Assembly (NCBI RefSeq): GCF_015277855.1
Contig: NZ_CP063812.1
Span: forward strand, 3,782,001-3,846,000
DNA: 64,000 nucleotides
Reading direction: 5' to 3'
Source of the DNA: Microbacterium cremeum
GTDB lineage: Bacteria > Actinomycetota > Actinomycetes > Actinomycetales > Microbacteriaceae
Shown: positions 1 to 9,284 of the stretch, in pieces
Layout: every line of letters starts with the position of its first letter
How positions within the stretch are numbered: the first letter of the stretch is position 1
Position numbers and translations under genes: made by a program
The notes under the pieces: generated by a model
Seen by the model: the letters and a program-made list of their open reading frames with translations, nothing else
What the model was told of the DNA's origin: nothing
Databases searched by the model: none

Positions 1-42
1 GACGCCCTGAAACGCGGAGCGCCCCGGATCAGCCGATCGAGA

Positions 43-3000
43 TCACTCCCCGGAAGGGGTCTCGGTCGGCTCGGGCGCGATCGGCGTCTCGGTCGCCGGC
101 GCCGTAGGCTCCGGTGTGCTCGGAGTGGGCGCGGGCGTCGGGGACGGCGTCGTGTACGGCTCGAGCTCGGGCGTGACCGTGCCCGGCTTCGCGCCGCTGG
201 TGACGAACACGCTCGGCTGCGACGCGGTGCGTCCGCCGCCCTCGGAGTGGGCGATGACGAGCCACGCGTACGCGGTGCCCCGCTTGAGCTTCTGCCACTC
301 GACCGACGCGACGCCGCCCGACGGCACCGTCGACTTGCCGATCACGGCGATCGGGTTGTACAGCGCCAGCGAGTCCGTGCGGAAGCTCGTCGTGCGCGAG
401 GTGAGATCGACCGGCAGCACCATGTTGTCGGCCTCGGGGTCGTACCGCAGTGCCGGGTCGTATTCTCCGGCGCCGAAGTCGTCGAGGAACGGCGAGTAGG
501 TGTCGACGATCATCTCGCCGCGGTCCACGTCGAACTGCAGCAGGCGCAGGTAGCTCGCGCCGAACCGCAGCCGGTCGGTCGGAGCGTACCCGCCGATCTC
601 GGTGAGCCCCAGCTCCTCGGCCGTGATCGTGTAGGCCTGGTAGTCGGCGAGCAGCTCGACCACGCCGTGGGCGACCTCCCCGACCTCGGGCTTCACGTTC
701 GTGCCCACGCCGTGCACATGGCCGGCGAGGATCAGGAACACGTTGGGGTTCTCGGCCACGACGGTCTTGAACAGCATCGACCCGTCGGGAGCGGCGAACG
801 CCGCGTCACGGCCGTCGCGCTGCGTGCCCGCGGCGAGATAGTCGTGCGACAGCAGGATGCCGTTGCGCTCCGGGTACCGCTTGAAGATGGAGTCCGCCCA
901 GGCGGCCTCCTCGCGGGTGACGCCGTACGAGAGACCGACCGACACGAAGTCGATGCCGCCCGCCGAGAACAGCGTGTAGTTGTTCTGGTTGTCGCCCTCA
1001 CGCCACGGGCCGCCGTACTCGGCGTCGACCCACTGGCCGGCGGCGGCCGCGTAGCGGTCGGGTCCGAAGTACTGGTTGTACATCGCACCGGGGCCGTCCT
1101 CGGTGCCCGACCGGTTGTCGTGGTTGCCGGCGATCACCTGGTTCGGCACGCCCGCCTCGTCCAGGATGCGCTGCTGCCGCGACGACACCTCGAACTCGCC
1201 GATCACCTGCTGCATCATCGCGTCGTCCGCGGGCGTGCGGATGTTGTTCTCGATGATGTCGCCGGTGTGCGCGACGTACTTGATCTTGCGTTCCCGGGCG
1301 TTCGCCGCGATCCAGCGGGTCGTGTCACCGTAGGCCTTCTCCCAGATGGCCCGCTCGGCCGCCGTCTCCTGCTCGACCGCTCCCTCCGACAGGTACTGCG
1401 TGTCGGTGAAGTGCGCGATCGAGAAGTCGTACGACGACGGGTCGGCGAAGCCTTCGGTGCCGGGGTGGATCTCGTCGGCGAAGGGATCCTCGCCCGTGAT
1501 CATCACATGCACCTGCTGCCCGTCGAGATAGCGCTCGTCGACGATCGCGATGAGCTCGGTGTCGCCCTCGAGCGCGCCGCGCGAGCTCGCCAGCACATCC
1601 CATGTCGAGGTCTCGGTGTTCCAGGCCCGCAGCGAGACGACCCGCGTCGGGTCGATGACGCCCTCCCAGCGCAGCACCGGGTCGCCGACCTGGCCCTTGA
1701 CCTGCACGTCGAAGCGCTGGAACGAGACCTCACGGCTCGCGGGGGAATCGAGTGTGACGCCGTCACCGGGTGCGAGCGCCTTCGTGCTGCCCACCTTGCG
1801 CTCGCCCGCCACGGACAGCGTCGTCGGCACCTCGACCGCGGAGCCCTGCCACCCCTGATTGGGGGTCAGGATCTCCGCCTGCTGGAACTCCGCCGCCACC
1901 GCTCCGCCGTCGGGCTCCGAGACCGTCGCCTCGAGCGTCACGGTGCCCGCGACATCCGTCGTCCCTCCCGCCGGGGCGAGGGCGGTCGGGGTGTCGGGGA
2001 TGCCCGCCGAGGCGAACACGATCTCGCGCGTCGCCGAATTGCCGAGGGCGTCCGCGGCGGTCACCGCGATCGTGTGCTCGCCGGCGCCGAGACCGGGACC
2101 GACCGGGGCCCCCAGCGAGATCGGCTGCCCGTCGAGCGTGAGCTCGGGCGTGCCCATGAGACCCGTCGCGTCGTCGAGCTGCACGTCGAGCGCCACGGCC
2201 GACGAGATCGTCGCCCCGGCGGCGGGCGTGCTCGCCGTCACGGCGGGCGCCGAGTTGTCGGTCAGGAGCGTCCGGGTGGCGATCTCGCCGGTGGTGGACG
2301 CCGCGGCCAGCACGTGCGCGCCGTCTGCGACCGAGGTGGTGTCGAGCTCCGTGCGCAGACCCTGGGCTGTCGCATCCGTCACCAGGAAGTGGAGGTCGAC
2401 CTCACGGAACAGGTTGATGTTGGAGCCGCATGTGCCGTCGCCCAGGGCGTAGGACGTCTTCGCCCGCTGCGGTGTCGCCGAGCCGGACGCCGGCGTGAGC
2501 GCGACATCCGAGATCGTGAAGTCGTCGCGGTTGCAGCCGGTCGCCGTCGTGCCCGTGACGACGTCGACCGTGTTCCAGCCGGGCAGCAGCCACTCGTTGG
2601 GGACGACGACGTTCACGCGCTCGTTCACGAAGTCGCCGCCGAGGACGTAGCGGATCCCGTTGATGAAGAGCAGGTTCGCGAAGGACGAGTCGATCGAGTT
2701 GGAGCCGACCGTGAAGCTCAGCGTCGCCTCGCCCGACCCGAGGGTGGGCAGCACCGCGACCGACGGTGCGTCGACCGTCCAGCGCGTCTCGGCCTTCGGC
2801 AGGGCGGTGCTCGACGAGCCGCAGCTGCCGTCGCCCATCGAGTAGCTCGGGGCGACCGACACACCCGCGGCCGTGCCCGTGCTCACGCTCAGTGCGAGGT
2901 TCGAGATGACGAAGTCGTCGAGGTTCGCGCCGCAGCTCGAACTGATGTCGCCCGCGACGATCTCGATGACGTTGTCGCCGGCGACCAGGTAGCGGTTGGG

Positions 3001-4092
3001 CACCGGCACCTCCACGCGCTGGCTGACCCAGTCGCCGAGGATGTCGACCTTGTGGCCGTTGACGAGGAGGTGGTTCTGGTACCGGTGCTCGATCGAGTTC
3101 GATCCGACGTCGAAGCTGAACGTCGACGACCCGGCGCCGAGGCTCTCGACCGCGACCGGCTCGGCGCCGTCGATCGTGAGCGATGCGACACCGCCCGCGC
3201 CCGTCGCCGACTGCGCGGCGGTGACCGTCTGCGTGCCGCGGACGAGCGTGCCATCCTCGGGCGTCAGCGCCGGCGCGCCGACGGGGGCGTTGTTCACCGT
3301 CACCGTGTGGGCGACGGTGCCGCCCGCCGCGGTGGTCGCGACGATCCGGTGCGCGCCGTTGGCGAGCGTCGAGGTGTCGACGTCCGCGGCGAGACCCTGC
3401 GAGGCGAGCGGGTCGCCGAGTACGAAGAACGAGAGCTCGGCGTGCACGATGTCGCCGGGCTGCGTTCCGCAGTCGCCGTCGCCGAACGAGAACGTGAAGG
3501 GGTTCTCCTCGCCGTCGGCGATCTCGCCGAGCAGCTCGAGCCCGACGTCGCTGAGCACGAAGTCGTCATAGTTCACGCCGCACGCCGTCTCGGAGGTGCC
3601 CGCGAAGATCTCGACGATGTTCTCGCCCGTGACGAGCCAGTCGTTGGGCACCGGCAGCGCGACGCGCTCCGAGACCCAGGTGCGGTCCTGGTCGATGCGG
3701 TGACCGTTGACGACGATCCAGTTGCGGTAGCCGACCGCGGCGGAGTTGCTGCCGATGTCGAAGGTGAGGTGCGAGACACCAGGCGTCGGGGTGGCGCCGA
3801 TCGGCTGATCGTCGATCGTGAGGCTCGACACCGGGTCGCCCGCGGTGGTGGCGTCGGCCGCGATGGTCACCTGCCCCTCGAGGTACGCGCCGTCGGCGGG
3901 AGCCAGGGCGGGTGCGGCGGGCGGAGGCGTGGGCTCCTTTCCTCCGCCGGGGGCGGCGGATGCCGCGGGCGTGGTCATCGCCGACAGCACCAGGGCACCG
4001 GCGACCGCCGCCGCCGCGAGCGCGGTCCTTCCCGTCCAGGTCGTGGGTTCACCGCTCGGTCGGTCGTGGGGGCGCCTGCTGATCGGCCGCAT
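43..4092 (-). CDS. Secreted metallophosphoesterase with three Cys-paired repeats
   Basis: A 1349-residue exported protein. Residues 20-47 form a signal peptide ending near ASA. Three related repeats follow at about 108-208, 323-425 and 457-556. Each has a GSNS motif, an N..NG turn, VPN, a CxxNxDDF-like stretch and a closing GDGxCG. The six cysteines (171/208, 387/424, 520/555) are the only ones in the protein and fall two per repeat, which suggests one disulfide each. Ig-like segments span roughly 610-870. The calcineurin-like phosphoesterase domain carries DTQ (D897), GD (945), GNHD (989-992), H1083 and GHVHG (1124-1128), a normal metal-ligand set except Q instead of H in motif I. The C-terminus is a Pro/Thr/Glu-rich tail without an LPXTG signal. 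The substrate is unknown; phosphodiesters or phosphomonoesters outside the cell are plausible. The ATG start has an AAGGA about 13 nt upstream. Confidence 0.85.
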   Translation of the reverse strand: MRPISRRPHDRPSGEPTTWTGRTALAAAAVAGALVLSAMTTPAASAAPGGGKEPTPPPAAPALAPADGAYLEGQVTIAADATTAGDPVSSLTIDDQPIGATPTPGVSHLTFDIGSNSAAVGYRNWIVVNGHRIDQDRTWVSERVALPVPNDWLVTGENIVEIFAGTSETACGVNYDDFVLSDVGLELLGEIADGEENPFTFSFGDGDCGTQPGDIVHAELSFFVLGDPLASQGLAADVDTSTLANGAHRIVATTAAGGTVAHTVTVNNAPVGAPALTPEDGTLVRGTQTVTAAQSATGAGGVASLTIDGAEPVAVESLGAGSSTFSFDVGSNSIEHRYQNHLLVNGHKVDILGDWVSQRVEVPVPNRYLVAGDNVIEIVAGDISSSCGANLDDFVISNLALSVSTGTAAGVSVAPSYSMGDGSCGSSSTALPKAETRWTVDAPSVAVLPTLGSGEATLSFTVGSNSIDSSFANLLFINGIRYVLGGDFVNERVNVVVPNEWLLPGWNTVDVVTGTTATGCNRDDFTISDVALTPASGSATPQRAKTSYALGDGTCGSNINLFREVDLHFLVTDATAQGLRTELDTTSVADGAHVLAAASTTGEIATRTLLTDNSAPAVTASTPAAGATISSAVALDVQLDDATGLMGTPELTLDGQPISLGAPVGPGLGAGEHTIAVTAADALGNSATREIVFASAGIPDTPTALAPAGGTTDVAGTVTLEATVSEPDGGAVAAEFQQAEILTPNQGWQGSAVEVPTTLSVAGERKVGSTKALAPGDGVTLDSPASREVSFQRFDVQVKGQVGDPVLRWEGVIDPTRVVSLRAWNTETSTWDVLASSRGALEGDTELIAIVDERYLDGQQVHVMITGEDPFADEIHPGTEGFADPSSYDFSIAHFTDTQYLSEGAVEQETAAERAIWEKAYGDTTRWIAANARERKIKYVAHTGDIIENNIRTPADDAMMQQVIGEFEVSSRQQRILDEAGVPNQVIAGNHDNRSGTEDGPGAMYNQYFGPDRYAAAAGQWVDAEYGGPWREGDNQNNYTLFSAGGIDFVSVGLSYGVTREEAAWADSIFKRYPERNGILLSHDYLAAGTQRDGRDAAFAAPDGSMLFKTVVAENPNVFLILAGHVHGVGTNVKPEVGEVAHGVVELLADYQAYTITAEELGLTEIGGYAPTDRLRFGASYLRLLQFDVDRGEMIVDTYSPFLDDFGAGEYDPALRYDPEADNMVLPVDLTSRTTSFRTDSLALYNPIAVIGKSTVPSGGVASVEWQKLKRGTAYAWLVIAHSEGGGRTASQPSVFVTSGAKPGTVTPELEPYTTPSPTPAPTPSTPEPTAPATETPIAPEPTETPSGE

Positions 4093-4287
4093 CTGGGGTC
4101 GCGTCCTTCCTCGTCTTCGATGAGGGCGCGCCGAACTGGGGGATGGGCGCGTCCGCGCCTCACTGTCGCGTTGCCGAGTGAACGCCGAGGGAGCAGACGG
4201 CGACGTTCCGGCGTCCGGACGTGAACGGCTCGTGCGGGCGCGTTGCCGGGGAGGGCCGGCCCACGGGCTCGACGTGCATCGACGTCG

Positions 4288-4893
4288 TCAGGCGCCGCGG
4301 CTCCCGGCATCCGTCGCCCCCACGTCGGTGCGGTGGAAGCCCTGGAATGAACGCGAGGCCGTGGGCCCGCGCTGACCCTGATACCGGTTGCCGTACGGAC
4401 CGGAGCCGTACGGGTTCTCGGTCGGCGACGACAGCCGGAAGAAGCAGAGCTGGCCGATCTTCATGCCGGGCCACAGCTTGATCGGCAGCGTCGCGACGTT
4501 CGACAGCTCGAGCGTGACGTGGCCCGAGAATCCGGGGTCGATGAAGCCCGCCGTCGAGTGCGTGAGCAGACCCAGGCGACCCAGCGAGGACTTGCCCTCG
4601 AGCCGGGCCGCGACGTCGTCGGGGAGCGTGATCTGCTCGAACGTCGAGCCGAGCGCGAACTCGCCCGGGTGCAGGATGAACGGCTCGCTCGGGTCGACCT
4701 CGATGAGGCGCGTCAGGTCGGGCTGGTCCTCGGCCGGGTCGATGAACGGGTACTTGTGGTTGTCGAACAGCCGGAAGTAGCGGTCGAGGCGGACGTCGAC
4801 GCTCGAGGGCTGCACCATCGCGGGTTCCCACGGGTCGAGGCCGATGCGCCCCGCGTCGATCTCGAGCCGGATGTCGCGGTCACTCAGCAGCAC
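4288..4893 (-). CDS. dcd: dCTP deaminase, probably bifunctional with dUTPase
   Basis: This 201-residue protein converts dCTP to dUTP and, in the actinobacterial form known from Mycobacterium tuberculosis, continues to dUMP. It therefore supplies dTMP synthesis and removes dUTP in the cytoplasm. The N-terminal MLLSDRDI, the nucleotide-binding SSLGRLG segment, GFIDPGFSG and the catalytic Glu in LELSN are all visible, and the sequence resembles the mycobacterial enzyme along its length. It carries about 10 extra C-terminal residues compared with the mycobacterial protein. The start is GTG. A TAGGCT -10 box at 4900-4905 lies 6 nt upstream, so translation is probably leaderless. The dUTPase activity is inferred from family membership. 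Confidence 0.95.
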   Translation of the reverse strand: MLLSDRDIRLEIDAGRIGLDPWEPAMVQPSSVDVRLDRYFRLFDNHKYPFIDPAEDQPDLTRLIEVDPSEPFILHPGEFALGSTFEQITLPDDVAARLEGKSSLGRLGLLTHSTAGFIDPGFSGHVTLELSNVATLPIKLWPGMKIGQLCFFRLSSPTENPYGSGPYGNRYQGQRGPTASRSFQGFHRTDVGATDAGSRGA

Positions 4894-4899
4894 GGGGCC

Positions 4900-4905
4900 A
4901 GCCTA
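4900..4905 (-). promoter_or_regulatory. -10 box of dcd, leaderless arrangement
   Basis: The minus strand reads TAGGCT, which fits the actinobacterial TANNNT -10 consensus, followed by GGCCCC and the GTG start of dcd. Transcription would begin at or next to the start codon. No Shine-Dalgarno sequence is visible and no clear -35 was found. Confidence 0.45.
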
Positions 4906-4920
4906 GCGGGGCGGTGCTGT

Positions 4921-4926
4921 TATGCT
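4921..4926 (+). promoter_or_regulatory. -10 box for tRNA-Gly
   Basis: TATGCT lies 47 nt before the mature tRNA 5' end and matches TATAAT at four positions. It is the only good -10 candidate upstream of the tRNA. The -35 is not obvious. Confidence 0.35.
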
Positions 4927-4973
4927 GGCCGGGCGCCGTAACAGGTGCCTGCGAGCCTGGTTCGCCGGGCTCC

Positions 4974-5047
4974 GGGGCTGTAGTTCAATGGCAGAACTTC
5001 TGCTTCCCAAGCAGACAGCGCGGGTTCGATTCCCGTCAGCCCCTCCA
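4974..5047 (+). tRNA. tRNA-Gly, anticodon CCC
   Basis: The 7-bp acceptor stem is GGGGCTG (4974-4980) paired with CAGCCCC (5037-5043). The anticodon loop is CTTCCCAAG, giving anticodon CCC, and the T arm is GCGGG-TTCGATT-CCCGT. Discriminator T5044 is followed by an encoded CCA (5045-5047). The final A is also the first base of the ATG of the next gene. Confidence 0.95.
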
Positions 5048-7029
5048 TGTCACGTTCCGTCGCCGCCCACGAGTTCTCGCCGTGGGACTTTTGGCGCGAA
5101 GCCGATGCCGACGCCCGCGAGGGGCAGCTCGCGTGGCAGCGCTCGATCGTCGCGGGCCGGCCCGGTCACCGGCTCGGCACGGAGTGCTTCGTGTCGGAAC
5201 TCGCGTCGGTCGACAACGAGGTGCTGCGCCTCGGCGACCGCACGTACGTGGCCGCGGGCGCCTACCTCACCGGCGAGCTGATCGCGGGCGCCGACTGCAG
5301 CATCAACCCGTACGCCGTGATCCGCGGCACCGTCACGATGGGCGACGGGGTGCGCATCGGGGCGCACACGTCGATCCTCGGCTTCAACCACTCGATGGAG
5401 CCCGGCGAGCCCGTCTTCCGCCAGCCCCTCACCTCGAAGGGCATCGTCATCGGCGACGACGTCTGGATCGGCTCCCACGTCGTGATCCTCGACGGCGTGC
5501 GCGTCGGGTCGCACTCGGTGCTCGCGGCGAGCGCGGTCGTCACCAAGGACGTCCCCGACGGCGCGATCGTCGGCGGCAACCCCGCGAAGTTCATCCGCTG
5601 GCGCGTCGCTCCCGAAGACACCGGCGTCGAGCCTCGCGCAGCGGCCGAGGCGGCGGCCCGCGGCACCGACGACGAGTCGGGAGGGACCGCGCAGCCCGCC
5701 GAGGCGAGGGAGGGCGAGACGGATGCCGCGGCCTGGCGCCCGACCGACATCGCGGCGCAGCGGCTCGCGGCCACCGCGTCGCGCGCGACGGACGGAGAGC
5801 GTGACGGGGGCGTGACGGGCGAAGGGCCCGACACGGGTGCGACAGCGGGTCTCGTTTCAGATCCCGCCGCACTCCCCAGCGTCGACCTCACCGCCGACCT
5901 CACCAGCAACCACTCCCCCGACGTCACCGCCGACCCGGCGGCCGGCCACTCCGCCGGCCTCGCGCGGCGCGTCGCCGAGTTCGCCGATCGCGCACGGGCC
6001 GAAGCATCCGTTCTCCTGCAGCGCGCATGGCGCGACGACCTGGGGCTCTTCGTCGACCGGCCCGGTACCGCTGCGACCGTGCGAGCCCAGTGCGACGCGA
6101 TCGAGATCGCCGACCTGCTGCTCGGCGCCGCGCCGCCGCAGCTCCCGGCCGACGCGCAGGTCCGCCGTCTTCAGGACTGGCAGGATGCCACCACCGGAGT
6201 CGTCGCACCGCTGGGGGACGACGGCCGCCAGGTGGCGGGCCTCGGGTTCGCCCACGACGATGTCGCGTACCACGTGCTGAGCACCGGGTACGCGCTGGAT
6301 CTGCTCGGGTCGGCGTTCGAGGCTCCTCTCACCTGGGTGACCGCCGCGACGCCCGAACGGGTGGTCGCGTTCTGCGAAAGCCTGCCGTGGACCACCGACG
6401 CCTGGAACGCCGGGCACCACATCGACGGGTTCGGCACCGCGCTGCTGTGGACACGGCGGGCGAGGCATCCGATTCCCGCGGGTGTGGAAGAGGCCCTGTT
6501 CGGCTGGCTGCTCACGCGCGCCGATCCGCAGACCGGCATGTGGGGCGCGCCGACGGCCGACCGCGGGCTGCTCCCGGTCGTCAACGGCTTCTACCGGGCG
6601 TCGCGCGGCACGTTCGCGCAGTTCGGCGTGCCGCTGCCGTATCCCGAACGCGTGATCGACACGGTGCTGCGCCATGCGCGCGATCCGCGCTGGTTCGCAC
6701 CCGGCGTGCGCGACGCGTGCAACGTGCTCGACATCGTGCACCCACTGTGGCTCACGCGCGGCACCGGGTATCGGGGCGACGAGGTGCGGGCGCTCGCCAC
6801 GGACCTGCTGTCGGACGCGCTGGCGATCTGGGTGCCCGGCGCGGGCCTGTCCTTCCGCGAGCCCAGCCCCGCCGCCCACGGCACCGCCGAGGCCGAGCCC
6901 GGGCTGCAGGGCACCGAGATGTGGCTCGCGATCGTCTGGTACCTCGCCGACCTCGTCGGCATCTCACACGCGCTCGGGTATCGGCCCCGCGGCGTGCACC
7001 GGCCCGAGCCGGCGGCCGGGCTGCGATAG
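5047..7029 (+). CDS. Hexapeptide-repeat acyltransferase fused to an alpha/alpha-toroid domain
   Basis: The protein has 660 residues. Residues 1-185 contain a left-handed beta-helix acyltransferase, with hexapeptide turns from about 55, HTSILGFNHSM carrying a likely catalytic His, and the typical GGNPAKFIR end. Residues 185-300 are a low-complexity Ala/Thr/Asp/Gly linker. Residues 300-660 resemble alpha/alpha-barrel (terpene cyclase-like or sugar-processing) folds, with many Trp and repeats of helical pairs. The acyl donor and acceptor are unknown; a cell-envelope sugar is plausible. The chosen ATG overlaps the CCA end of the upstream tRNA-Gly and has no ribosome binding site. An alternative GTG at 5191 has GGAG 6 nt upstream, but it would remove a Trp-rich N-terminus that I recall as common in homologues. 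Confidence 0.75.
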   Translation: MSRSVAAHEFSPWDFWREADADAREGQLAWQRSIVAGRPGHRLGTECFVSELASVDNEVLRLGDRTYVAAGAYLTGELIAGADCSINPYAVIRGTVTMGDGVRIGAHTSILGFNHSMEPGEPVFRQPLTSKGIVIGDDVWIGSHVVILDGVRVGSHSVLAASAVVTKDVPDGAIVGGNPAKFIRWRVAPEDTGVEPRAAAEAAARGTDDESGGTAQPAEAREGETDAAAWRPTDIAAQRLAATASRATDGERDGGVTGEGPDTGATAGLVSDPAALPSVDLTADLTSNHSPDVTADPAAGHSAGLARRVAEFADRARAEASVLLQRAWRDDLGLFVDRPGTAATVRAQCDAIEIADLLLGAAPPQLPADAQVRRLQDWQDATTGVVAPLGDDGRQVAGLGFAHDDVAYHVLSTGYALDLLGSAFEAPLTWVTAATPERVVAFCESLPWTTDAWNAGHHIDGFGTALLWTRRARHPIPAGVEEALFGWLLTRADPQTGMWGAPTADRGLLPVVNGFYRASRGTFAQFGVPLPYPERVIDTVLRHARDPRWFAPGVRDACNVLDIVHPLWLTRGTGYRGDEVRALATDLLSDALAIWVPGAGLSFREPSPAAHGTAEAEPGLQGTEMWLAIVWYLADLVGISHALGYRPRGVHRPEPAAGLR

Positions 7030-7092
7030 GTCACGCGCGCGGGTGCGGTTCGGGGCGGGGTCGGCGACGGATGCCGTGCCTCCGGACGGTGC

Positions 7093-7305
7093 TCAGCGCA
7101 CCAGCACGTCGGCTCGCTCCCGAGGCGAGAAGCGCGCCTCGAAGTCGCGCTCGTTCGGGACCCACACCTCGTGCCACAGAGCGGTGTGGTCGCGGCCGTG
7201 CTCGGCATCCCGTCGCATCCCGCGCTGCGTCGGTGTGCTGAACAAGCACCTGACCTGCTCCGTGTCCAGCTCGGTATCCCAGCGAAGTGTGGCGGCTTCC
7301 TCCAC
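7093..7305 (-). pseudogene. C-terminal remnant of a P-loop kinase-like protein
   Basis: This 70-codon frame starts with GTG and contains WHEVWVPNERDFEARF followed by PRERADVLV. That pattern resembles the C-terminal end of actinobacterial uridine-kinase-like P-loop proteins. No Walker A region precedes it, because the 3' end of the regulator gene lies 12 nt upstream. It is probably a decayed fragment, though a functional small protein cannot be excluded. Confidence 0.4.
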
Positions 7306-7317
7306 TCTCGCCCGTGG

Positions 7318-9243
7318 TCAGCCGGATGAGCGCGTCTCGTCACCGCCCACGAGCGTGCGGCGCAATCGATCGAGACGCACCGCGGCCTGGACGCGGAAGC
7401 GGAACTCGGGGTCGTTCCAGTCGCCGTCGATCAGGGACCAGATGCGTTCCAAGCGTTGCTGCACCGTGTTCGTGTGGACACGCAGGGCCGCCGCCGCACC
7501 CTGGCGGCTCTCACCGCTGTCGAAGTACGTCGCGAGGGTCTCCACGAGCGCGGTGCCGCGTCGGGTGTCCCACGCCCGCACCCGACCGAGCAGGTCGTCC
7601 ACGTACCGCGCAGCCGTCTCAGGCTCCGCCGAGGTGAGCACGTGATACGGCGCGAACGCGTCCGAGCGGACGGTCGCGCCCGTGATCCCCAGCGGGGCCA
7701 GGAAGCGAATGTCTCTTGCCGCGCGGTCCACGGCGTTGTGCAGCTCTGCGACGCCTGCGAGGTCCGGGCCGGCCACCGCGGTCACCTCCGAGTCGCGCAG
7801 ATGGTCGGCGAGCGCGCGCCGGACCCGCTCGGTGGCTGCCGCGGGATCCGGCACGGCCCACGCGATGATCAGGTGGTGCTCGCGCTGCGCCACCAAGCCA
7901 TCGTCTCCCACCGTGTCTGCCGCCACGGGAAGCGCCCGGTCACGGCCACGCACGTCGATCACCGCGCACGCGGTGATCGGCGTCGCGAGCTCGGCCGAGA
8001 GCTCGGAGAGCCGTCCTTCCGGCGCGTCGAGAAGCCCGAGCAGGAGACGTGCGCGCCGCTGGACGCGCAATGCGGTCACGGCATCGCGCTTGAACGACAC
8101 CAGCGCGGCGACGTGCGCCGCGCGCTCGAGCGTCGGCCGTGCGACGGCGTCGGCTGGCGCGTCGCCTTCCTCCGCGACCATCGCTCCGAGCACGCGGTCC
8201 GCGCCGAGGATCGCCACGACGATCCAATGTCGCCGATCCTCGACGATCGTAGCGGCGTGCCCGCTCGCCTGACTCTCCCGCATCGCATCGGCGAGCGCGC
8301 GCCGGGACGGCAGGCCTGAGCTCGGGGCGTCGAGCGGACGTCCGGTCTCGTCGAGCGCCCATACCCGGCGCCCCAACCGGTCGGATACGGTCGCGACGAG
8401 GTCGACGACAGTACCGCCCGACATCACCGCAGCGGTCAGCTCTTCATGGACGCTGCTGGCGACGTGGGTCGCGGCGACATGACTCTCCAGCTCCCGATAT
8501 GCGTCCTCAGCACGCGCACGGGCCGCCGCGCTCTCGGCCAGCACTCGAGCGCTGTGCAGCACGCTCGCGGCGTGATCGGCGAAAGCCGAGAGAAGCAGCA
8601 CCTGGTCGGGGATGAAGTCGTGCGCGAACCGGTTGCACGCGAACAGGGCGCCGAGCACCTGGTCCCCCACGGCGAGCGGCACGCCGAGGAACGACACCAG
8701 TCCCTCGCGCTCGACAGCGGCGTCGATCGTGGGGTCGTGCGGCGCCTCCCCCATCCGCGCATACTCCCTCACCCAGGCCGGCTCACGCGTGCTCGCGACC
8801 ATGGTGGCGAGGCCGAACCCGGCGGGAACCACCAGGTCCCTGAACTCGGGTGTCACGGTGCCTGCGGAATACCGCACACGCAGATCGCCGCTCTCGTTGT
8901 CGACTTCCGAGAGGTAGGTGACGTCCGTGCCCATCAGCTCGTGAGCGCGTTCCACCAGGCGGCGCAGCACGTCGGTCACGTCCTGCAGACGCACCAGTTC
9001 GCGGGCCGTGGAGAACAGCGCCTCCAGTTCAGCGGCGCGACGGCGCAGGCGCGCCGTGGACTGCTGCGACTCTCGCACCGACGCGAGGAGCTCCTCGGCC
9101 TCGGTCGCCGCGACGTCCGCGTGGGCCAAGAGCTGAGCCAACGCAGCCATCCCGCTACCGGGTTCGGCGCGCGTTGCGACGACGACCTCGCGAACGAGCG
9201 CCGCCGCCGCGGAGCGCGGGCGTGCACGTGGCGTGTCGGCCAA
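7318..9243 (-). CDS. GAF-domain PucR-type transcriptional regulator
   Basis: The 641-residue protein has a coiled-coil-like segment at about 45-85, a GAF sensor domain at about 90-240, a central region, and a C-terminal PucR-type helix-turn-helix (about 570-635) with ALRVHTNTVQQRLERI. It is a clear paralogue of the regulator at 24664-26574, and the pair brackets the HMG-CoA catabolic cluster. It probably senses a cluster metabolite and controls the genes between. The start is TTG, chosen because GAGGAGG lies about 4 nt upstream and no ATG or GTG is near. A 16-bp inverted repeat overlaps its likely -10 region, which suggests autoregulation. Confidence 0.85.
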   Translation of the reverse strand: MADTPRARPRSAAAALVREVVVATRAEPGSGMAALAQLLAHADVAATEAEELLASVRESQQSTARLRRRAAELEALFSTARELVRLQDVTDVLRRLVERAHELMGTDVTYLSEVDNESGDLRVRYSAGTVTPEFRDLVVPAGFGLATMVASTREPAWVREYARMGEAPHDPTIDAAVEREGLVSFLGVPLAVGDQVLGALFACNRFAHDFIPDQVLLLSAFADHAASVLHSARVLAESAAARARAEDAYRELESHVAATHVASSVHEELTAAVMSGGTVVDLVATVSDRLGRRVWALDETGRPLDAPSSGLPSRRALADAMRESQASGHAATIVEDRRHWIVVAILGADRVLGAMVAEEGDAPADAVARPTLERAAHVAALVSFKRDAVTALRVQRRARLLLGLLDAPEGRLSELSAELATPITACAVIDVRGRDRALPVAADTVGDDGLVAQREHHLIIAWAVPDPAAATERVRRALADHLRDSEVTAVAGPDLAGVAELHNAVDRAARDIRFLAPLGITGATVRSDAFAPYHVLTSAEPETAARYVDDLLGRVRAWDTRRGTALVETLATYFDSGESRQGAAAALRVHTNTVQQRLERIWSLIDGDWNDPEFRFRVQAAVRLDRLRRTLVGGDETRSSG

Positions 9244-9268
9244 CGCACCTCCTCGGGCAGCGGCGATG

Positions 9269-9284
9269 AGACTGACAGCAGTCT
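9269..9284. promoter_or_regulatory. Inverted repeat at the promoter of the regulator gene
   Basis: AGACTG-ACAG-CAGTCT is a perfect 6-bp inverted repeat. On the minus strand a TAGACT -10-like box (9281-9286) overlaps its left arm. A protein bound here would block transcription of the regulator gene, so it is a candidate autoregulatory operator. Confidence 0.35.

Noticed and set aside
247..4224. A 1325-codon plus-strand open frame
   Set aside because: It lies antisense to the metallophosphoesterase gene, is very Arg-rich and low in complexity, and has no domain. It is a shadow created by high GC.
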